DNA of 64,000 bases from Terana coerulea (lineage: Eukaryota; Basidiomycota; Agaricomycetes; Polyporales; Phanerochaetaceae): assembly GCA_024811115.1 (NCBI GenBank), contig JAKOGH010000216.1:364377-428376 (forward strand), read 5' to 3'. Under the pieces are notes generated by a model. The model did no database searches. It had not been told where the DNA came from and saw only the letters and a program-made list of their open reading frames with translations. Positions 57,006 through 64,000 of the stretch are shown here, piece by piece; the first letter of the stretch is position 1, and the number at the start of each line of letters is the position of its first letter. Position numbers and translations under genes: made by a program.

Positions 57006-57730
57006 GCCATTCGTCTTCGCAAGATTCACGATGACAACGACGTTTACATTACTGCGAAGCACGAATCTCTCGGCGTCGAGGTCGTGCGGAGTCACGCCGT
57101 CTACGGGACATGGTCGCGGGCACCACCTCCAAATATTCTCTGCCGCCGCGAGACCATGGCCTCATCCTCCAGCCGCTAGTTACGAGGACGTCAACGCAAG
57201 GCAAAGGCGGCACTGAATATGCCGCTTTTGTCTGTTCTGCGCGTGCGAGCATGCCGCTGCCGCCTCGATCCTCGGGCGCACATCTGCCGGCTCTCACCCT
57301 GCACGAAAACTCGACGGACCCTCATGCGCAGCCGCGGGGCGCCGTTGATTTGCGGAAGAGCGAGACGTGCGTACGCAGATCACCTCAGCTCGGCTAGCCA
57401 CACCGCATGTGCCGGTGTTTTGGGACGGGGGCACGGAGAGCACCCCATTCGTTTCGCGCGCTCCGTGCGCTCGTCTCACTTCGGCACGCACGCAGAGTCT
57501 CGTCTCGTACGCGACGTCGCGACGCATGACTCGCACGGCGGAGGTCGGCCGGAGTTTGCGGTGGCGTCGTGCGACTGAGACGGAAGACTTGCATGTTACT
57601 TGGGGTGCATCGCGCGGGGTATAAGAGAGGCAGGGAAGAGCTCGATTTCCTCAGTCCGGTGACACCTTCCCCTCTCCGCTCTCTCTCTCGTTTGCATTCC
57701 CATCTCCCACCTCCTCTCCTTGCCCTCGGT
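57006..57730. other. Intergenic, with promoter-like 3' end
   Basis: A TATA box (GGGTATAAGAGAGG, around 57620) is followed by a CT-rich leader ending at an ATG at 57731, which is the typical look of a strong fungal promoter. Upstream of it nothing is recognised. Confidence 0.4.
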
Positions 57731-58125
57731 ATGCCGCCGCCGCCGTATTCTCGGCGACTGCCCGTCGAGCCGTCGGCCAGGAAGACATGTTCGGATGCGG
57801 CGCGCAAGAGTTTGGGGAAAGGTTTGTTACTTGCTGCGTTGTCCGTCCAAATTTATGCTTACCTACCCTTGACTTTGCTACAGATTTGTAGTGCGCCGTT
57901 CAACGCCGTACTTATCGGGTAAGTACGTGGTGAACGAGAGCTTTTCATGGATCACTAACTTTTGCTTTATCTCGCAGATCATCTGGCTCGTCAGCGCGGT
58001 CTCTCTGCGGGTACGTTTGCGTTGGTGGCCCCTTGATACTGGCGTACTTACCAAGTTAATGCAGAATCCCGACGAATACTTACCGGCCGCGGCTCTTCCT
58101 TAGCATTGCGTACATGGCTACTTAG
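57731..58125 (+). CDS. Possible small multi-exon gene (weak)
   Basis: The ATG at 57731 opens MPPPPYSRRLPVEPSARKTC... and is followed by three plausible GT-AG introns (about 57822-57886, 57920-57977 and 58012-58064). The first junction leads to a stop in the expected phase, so the model does not close cleanly. Stop would be at 58123-58125. It may be a decayed gene behind an intact promoter. No family recognised. Confidence 0.2.
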
Positions 58126-59630
58126 AGGTGTGTTCACTCTCCTTCTAATGCGTTACGTCGTGCATTAATACAGCCCTTGTTTTTAGTAAGGCGCCGTTGA
58201 TTACCCTCGGCACCACGGCCTCTCGTTTGCGTGATGCCCCCGCCGTCTCGGCATGCACGGCGGGGTGAGGATGACGCTCGCGTCAGCACATCGCGACGGT
58301 GACGCTACTGGGAGGCGACGTCGAAACCGGACCGCCGTGTGGTGCACAGGACGCCGTCGTGCCGCATTGGTATATGGCGGCTGTCGCTCAACCACTCAGC
58401 ATGCCGGCGTCGCAGAGGGCGTCCTGCAGACCGCTCTCTGCTATTCACGGACGGCCGACGGTTTTCGCGTGGACGCCGCCGTTCTGCCGCCGTTTGCTCC
58501 GGGGCGAACTCAGGACGCCGCCGTCGACAATGTGTAAGGAGGGACTATGGCCGTCTGAACGGCTGTTCGCTTCTATGCGATACTTACTGTAGGTAGAACG
58601 GTTGAATCGTCTGTTTACGCCGCGGTGAATATATATATCAATGAGACTTTATCTATCCGTCCTGCATAACTAGTGTCCCGACGAGGGCATTAACTGCGCC
58701 GGACTTTAAGGTAAGTAGCGTAAGACTTGACACCCACCCTCACGAACGTCATGGTACCGTCGTGAACATGTTGGCATAATATTTTATGCTGTCGCAACCA
58801 GTCTACGGCCGATTCCCAGTCTGGGGGTGTCAGTATTCCATCATACAACAGCGATGCTCGCGATGGTCGCTTGAGTCCATCCCATATCAATCTTCTCGCA
58901 CTTGTACTATGTACCGAGTTCATTCACAACAACAGGCCCATAGAAATTGACGCACGGTACATCACACCGCCCCAGCTCATGTTCCATCCAGATTGGTTCT
59001 AGTCTGTCTCAGATACTATGCCCTATTCAACTTGAGGCAAGGCTTTGGCTGGCATTGCATGCACAATAGTAACTGCCGTTTTACTTATCGGATATATATC
59101 TAGGATGGCAAGTGAGATGTCATGCGGATGACATTCCTCCAGCCAGCGAAGATCCTTGCTTGGGCGGTTGTATACACCGCAGCGAGGGAGCACGCTTGCC
59201 CTAGATCCCGGGCCGTTCACTCCAAATCTTCAACAGACGGTCTCGTGAAGGGGTAAACAAATATATTATCGCTACCTAAATGTACTATACATGAATTTAA
59301 TACTGCACCGTAGCCTGACTCTCCTAGCACCCATGTCCTTCCACACAAGCCTGCGCGCAACGCGTTCCGCAGCCACGCCAGCGTCGCATGGGGAACGAAA
59401 GCACCTACCTGCATGATTGGGAGACACACCGTCTCCTCCTTTTCGCGTTTCCGCAATGTACTCCTTCGGCGGGCGTCGCGCAAGCGGGGCGGCGGCGGGA
59501 CGTTGCTACAGATATTCCCGAAGCCGGCGCCGACACCATTGTGCCCGTTCATGCCGTTGGCGTGTGGAGGCGGGTTCGCGCTGCTCACGCCTTCGTCGGC
59601 CTCGTCCATCGCGCGCAGCCACGCCTTTTC
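58126..59630. other. Intergenic, no gene firmly recognised
   Basis: Two minus-strand frames look mildly protein-like (58690-58923, containing DWESAVDWLRQHKILCQHVH; and 59217-59609, containing MNGHNGVGAGFGNIC) but have no family match and no supported exon structure. Confidence 0.35.
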
Positions 59631-62272
59631 TTAAGCAGCAGTCAGCGGCCGCGAGCTCCCGGACCCAAGGCCGGCGCCCGCGAGGTCGATGAACACCGTC
59701 TTGCGCTTCGTCGCGCGGGCGCTGCTGTGGTAGTACTCCTCGTCCTCGTCCCCGCTGTCGACGCCCTGCGCGTGGCGGTCGCAGAACATGCGGCCGTCGA
59801 CCTCCCAGTACTCGACGAGGCGCTCCTGGCAGCGCGGGTGCTCGCACAGGAAGTGCTCCGGGTGGTAGCGCTCGCCGCCGTGCGCGAGCGCACACGGGCC
59901 CTCGATCGGCTGCCCGCAGCGCGCCGCGGCGCAGAGCGAGTCGTTCGCCTCGTGGTAGTGGTACGCGCAGTACGGCCGGCCGTCGAAGACGTAGAACGTC
60001 TTGTCCGGGAAGGGTTTCTGCACGCCGGGTGAGCGTCGCGGAGCAGGGACACATGTAGAGGGACACGACGTACGTGGCATGTGTGGCAATTAAAGCAGTC
60101 TCTATGGTACTTTCCTTTAAGCTGCCCGTCCGAAGACGAGACGGCCTGTTTCTCTATATTAAGATTACAGCGTCGGCACTGCGAGGAAAAAACGTCGGTG
60201 AACGGCACGCCTGCGAGAAAACGCGCGCACGCACCTTGGGTAGATACATGTTCTTCCAGCACTGCCCGCACATCACCCCGCCGCCCTCCATCGAGATCCA
60301 GCGGCCGTCCTCGATCGCCTTCTCGCACTTGAGGCAGTCGCGCACGCGCGGCGCGCGCCGCTTCGACTCGGGGCGGCTCGAGCCCGGGCTCGTGTGCGAG
60401 CGCGTGGGCAGCTTCGGGCGCATGCTGTCGCGCGCCGGCGCGACATCGCCAAGCGGCGCAGGGAACATCGCGGGGCTCGAGACGGAGGACGCGGTGGGCG
60501 ACGCCGCGTCCTCCTCGAACAGCGTCTCCATCGCGCGGTCGAGCGCGCCCGTCGACTTGGCCGTCGTGCGCAGCGTGAAGGACGACGTCGCGGTGGACGC
60601 GGAGAGGCTGCGCATCGGCAGCCGCGGGGACGCGGCCGACGACGACGATGACGACGCGGAGGAGTACTTGGACTCGGACTTGGGGGAGTTGTACTTCGAC
60701 GACATGGACGGGAAGCGCACGCGCGGCTCCATTTGGCCAGAAGCCCGTACAGTGGACCGCGAGTCGTCTGCCTCCGAGTCCGCATACGCCAGGCCCTCGA
60801 ACTCCGACTCGTCGGGCGACAGCGGCGACGGGTTGGCGGACGACGCGCCGACGCCGGGAGTGCTGGTGTCGACCGGCGCGACTTTGCTCTTCAGTTTGTC
60901 GAAGAAGGGCAGCGAAGGCGTGCTGGGCGTCGCGGGCAGGGCGCCTTCGGCGGCTCGGGCGCGGCGGGAATCACTTTCTCTCGCAGCACGAGGCCGCGCT
61001 CGCCCGGTGAGGGCGTGCGGATGAGGCTGCTGATGCTGCCCCGCGGCTGATGCGGAGACGGAATATGAGCAGACAGAGGCGACCCGCCAGAATACGGGGA
61101 ACGCGGGGATGCTGTGGACCCAGCAGAAAGAGGAGGCGTCATTGAAGGATCTAAACATGCGTCAGCTTCCACTGCGCATACATAAGTAACGCGCATATAC
61201 TCACTGTAATGGTTAGCTATGTTAGTGTCGAGGTAGCGCGGGGCATTGGCACGACGCCCGTCCATGCCCGGTCCTGGGGGCCAAGTGCTGACTGCTCCGA
61301 CGGAAATGACCCATCTGCTGAGCAAACATTGCAGCGCGCGCTGCTGCCGCGAAGCCCCTCCTACCCACACCCGCCATGCCCGCCTCCCCACCAGTCTTGG
61401 TGTCAATTTCCGCCGGCGGCATCAACCCTCCCACTGAAATAGGAGGCCTGCCCATATCCATTTATCGGCGGGGCTACCTGGACATTGGGGTTCAGCGGTG
61501 GAGGAGGTCCTCGCGACGGACCGGCCTGAGGCGCCCTTGGTGTGGAATAGAGTATGTTTGACTCTGGCTCTGGTGTGGGTCCACCGAGGTCAGTAGCCGC
61601 TCTCGGACGTAAGGGAGCTGTCGTTGGGATTGGTCCTTGGGGCAGGAAAGGCGCTGGACTTGACTGCGCGGGTTGGCGAACGCCTGGTGGCAAGGAGCGC
61701 ATACTTGCAGCAGAGGGGACGCGTGGGGGTGGTGAGCGCATCGCGTGCACATACGCAGGCGTTGTTGTGGGAGGTGATGTAGGTGCTGAAGGCGTCCGCG
61801 CGCGGTCTGGACTCGTGAATCGCGCGGAGTCGGAGGACGATCGATACGATGACGGGGGAGACTGCGGCGACAGCGGCCCAGGTGTCTTCGGGGTGGGTGT
61901 AGCGGTTCCGGGTCGAGAAACGGGTTCAAAGACCTCTTGTCGCGAGGGGAACATGATCTTTGGTGTGCCCTGGCGCGATGGGCCAACAGACGGGGCGCGA
62001 GCGTGCGGCGGAACAGGAGGCAGCGCACCCTGTGGCGGGGCAGGACTTTGACTGGAAATGAGCTTCTGGTATTTCGCTTGAAAGAATGAGGTGGCCGTGG
62101 GTGACGAGGGGGACTTCGCGCTCGCCGCTGGCATGGGTGGGGGCGCCGCGCAGATGTGCTCGCCCAGTTCCGAGATGGGCACCGGCTGGTGGCACATCGA
62201 GCACTTGACCGAGGGCAGTATCTGCGAGATACGCCCCGGTCCTGGCCCTGCGGCGGTCAGAGACTGCGCCAT
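59631..62272 (-). CDS. LIM-domain protein, copy B
   Basis: Same layout as copy A: ATG at 62272, exons 62272-61205, 61150-60235, 60178-60074 and 60017-59631. The LIM residues are conserved in all three modules, and the second module is one 105-base exon. The C-terminus differs from copy A (GLGSGSSRPLTAA) because the duplication ends within the last codons and new sequence supplies the stop. It lacks the internal tandem insertion of copy A, and its Pro-rich region reads through to NGYGQ. Breaks: one extra base near 61437-61445 after NGYG, a C-run change near 61276, and the break at 60939-60949 shared with copy A. Overall it is the better preserved copy. An actin or polarity role is inferred from Pxl1-type proteins. 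Confidence 0.8.
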
Positions 62273-62949
62273 AACGAGCGTGGGGGTGTAGGGACTGTGG
62301 CGAGGTCGGCGGCCAGCGTTGCTGATTTAGTGGATGAGGGGGAAAGGTAAGGGTAGATTAGAGGGTTACGAGGCGTAGACTAGAGGCAAAGATTCGAACA
62401 TGTCGCAAGCCCGACATGCGGGACGTAGGAGCCAAACCCATTTTTGTCCAATCCAACGCTGGCGTGCTGCCACGCGGCGATGAACCACACCTTCCCGGCC
62501 AAAACAATCGACCCCGAACGGGCGGACGCACCCCACCACACCCCCACCAGAAATCGCCGCAAAAATTCAAGCAAAGTGTGGGTTTACGCAGCCTCACCTA
62601 CGCTGTACGCTCAGCGTACATGCATGGGTTTAAAGCGTTCATATAACTCTCGCCCCTGCGGACATACGCTCTCCTTTACCAGACTCGGTTACCATACCCA
62701 GGCCTAGACTGTACAGAAGCCATCAAAGATCAGAACGATCAGTGGGAACCGTGACATCGAGATTGCCCCGCAGCTCAGATCCTCCGTCGAACCAACCGCC
62801 GGCGGGCACCGTGAGGGCACTCCCCATCGAACAGCATGCACAACGCGGCGTCGCTGCAGCCGGGCTCGGACGCAGGGCGTGGTGACGTAGCTCCGCCGTG
62901 CAGCGGATAGATCGACAGACCTAGAAACATGACTCTGTACCGGTAGACT

Positions 62950-63003
62950 ACTCGACATACTCGACATACTCGACATAGACCACTCGACATAGACTACTCG
63001 ACA
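62950..63003. repeat. Short CTCGACATA repeat, only in copy B
   Basis: CTCGACATA occurs in five variants (three perfect in a row, then two spaced by GAC(C)A). The corresponding place in copy A (about 46908-46925) has CTAGCTGTCAGCCTGACACG instead. Confidence 0.8.
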
Positions 63004-64000
63004 CTGTGACGCGACGCCTCTGACTGGCAGACCACTCGACACGCCATCTGCACCACCGATCGACGCGGCCTGTCCCGACCTCTCTGCCCTTTGTGGCGCC
63101 ATCCGACCCTGACGCGAACCCCTCCAGCGGCTTCTTTCGACGCTGTGGCGTGCCTCTGCCGGTCTCTCGCACCACCCTCGACTCGCTGTCCACTCGCTTT
63201 TCCGCCAGCGTGCTGCTCGTGCTACGGTGCTACGGCGCGCACTGCCAGCCACTCCCCCTCCCGCGCTCTGCTACAACGGGGCAAGTACTCAGTTCTCTCG
63301 CGTGTGCTGCCTTGCGTCAGTAGACCGCACCCTCTGCATACAGTCCGCATCTCGGCCGGGTGCGCGGGCGGTGCGTCTCGTTCGACGTTCAACCATAGCA
63401 GACCAAGCGTACTGACCGTGTTGCAATAGCCTCGAGCGCGCCCGGCTGCGTCTCGACCTTGCTCGCGGGAAGCAGATATGTTGCCTCGCGACCACTCCTA
63501 GAGGTCAGCAATCAGTGTCACTCTAAACGAGACAGAACGGCACTGACAAGGCGCATCTAGGCCGCAGGACGTTGGTATCACACGTCGGTGGGAACACCAA
63601 GACCCTGCGACTCGGGGCAAGTACAGCCTCGTGCCTCTGTTCTCGCAACCATCACTGGCCCGTTTCTGTCTGCAGGCATGTCGCCGTCGCTCGCGGGGAC
63701 GCGATCCGTTGCGTCAACGCACATTGGCAGCAGCGAGATGCGCCCTCTGCCGGCGGGACTCGCGCTGGCCGACCTCGGGGAGCCGCTCGCGGGAGCGCCA
63801 TATAGGGCCTCAACACACCGCCGCTCGCGGGAACGCGCTCCGTTGCGTCAACGCGAAAGCGCGACAACGCGGTGCGCTGGCGACGGGTGCGCTCGTGCTG
63901 GCGGACACGGACGGGCGAGTCGGCGCAGGTGCGCCTGAGGCACGCCGGACGCGAGCTGGCCGACGCATGCGCGCCTCACCCCGGGCCGTCGCTCGCAGGA
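63004..64000. other. Upstream flank of LIM copy B and start of GC-rich repeats
   Basis: Matches 46926-47918 closely and includes the first TCGCGGGAACGCGAT-type repeats (about 63690-63840). No gene is recognised. Confidence 0.5.

Larger units (their letters stand above)
59669..64000. repeat. Segmental duplication, copy B (continues past the window)
   Basis: Direct copy of 43321-47918. The last bases of the window still match copy A (TCGCAGGA at 47911-47918), so the true right end is unknown. Confidence 0.9.

Overview
The window looks like nuclear DNA of a basidiomycete fungus, most probably an Agaricomycete (inference). Genes are dense and lie on both strands. They are cut by many introns of about 40-65 bases with GT-AG ends, coding DNA is CpG-rich, and the content is fungal: SRP receptor beta, Sar1, PIG-M, Skp1, a lone mRNA guanylyltransferase, UTP21, a FluG-like glutamine synthetase, and DUF3455 and DUF3074 proteins. 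Gene models below were spliced by eye and checked for codon phase across each intron unless noted.

Layout. 1-9 kb: end of a Ser/Thr/Ala-rich protein gene, a DUF3455 secreted protein (minus), then three co-directional early-secretory genes (SRP receptor beta, SAR1, PIG-M mannosyltransferase) and a glia-maturation-factor gene (minus). 10-20 kb: MFS transporter, inositol 5-phosphatase (minus), DUF3074 lipid-binding-like protein (minus), F-box protein. 20-31 kb: mitochondrial ribosomal protein bL27m (minus), SKP1, mRNA capping guanylyltransferase, UTP21 (minus), a Tim17/22-like protein and a small WD40 protein (minus). 31-43 kb: glutamine synthetase-like gene with micro-exons, a Ser-rich protein (minus), a 2.6-kb unassigned stretch, a conserved hypothetical gene, a proline-rich membrane protein (minus) and phosphopantetheine adenylyltransferase.

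From 43 kb the character changes. A LIM-domain gene with its upstream flank (43.3-47.9 kb) recurs in the same orientation at 59.7-64 kb, running off the window. Between the copies is a gene-poor interval: a GC-rich repeat field (47.6-52.9 kb) built on monomers of roughly 113 bases with higher-order dimers of about 215-236 bases, nested direct and inverted duplications, one damaged hypothetical gene (53.5-54.5 kb), and a tandem pair of degenerate coding-like units (55.7-57.0 kb).

A recurring oddity is single-base frame breaks, mostly in short homopolymers, inside otherwise well-conserved genes (DUF3455, MFS, F-box, UTP21, Tim17-like, Ser-rich, PPAT, both LIM copies). Most are probably sequence or assembly errors, but one is shared by both LIM copies and is therefore likely real or a mis-modelled intron. 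I found no CRISPR array, no rRNA, no convincing tRNA and no recognisable transposase or reverse transcriptase.
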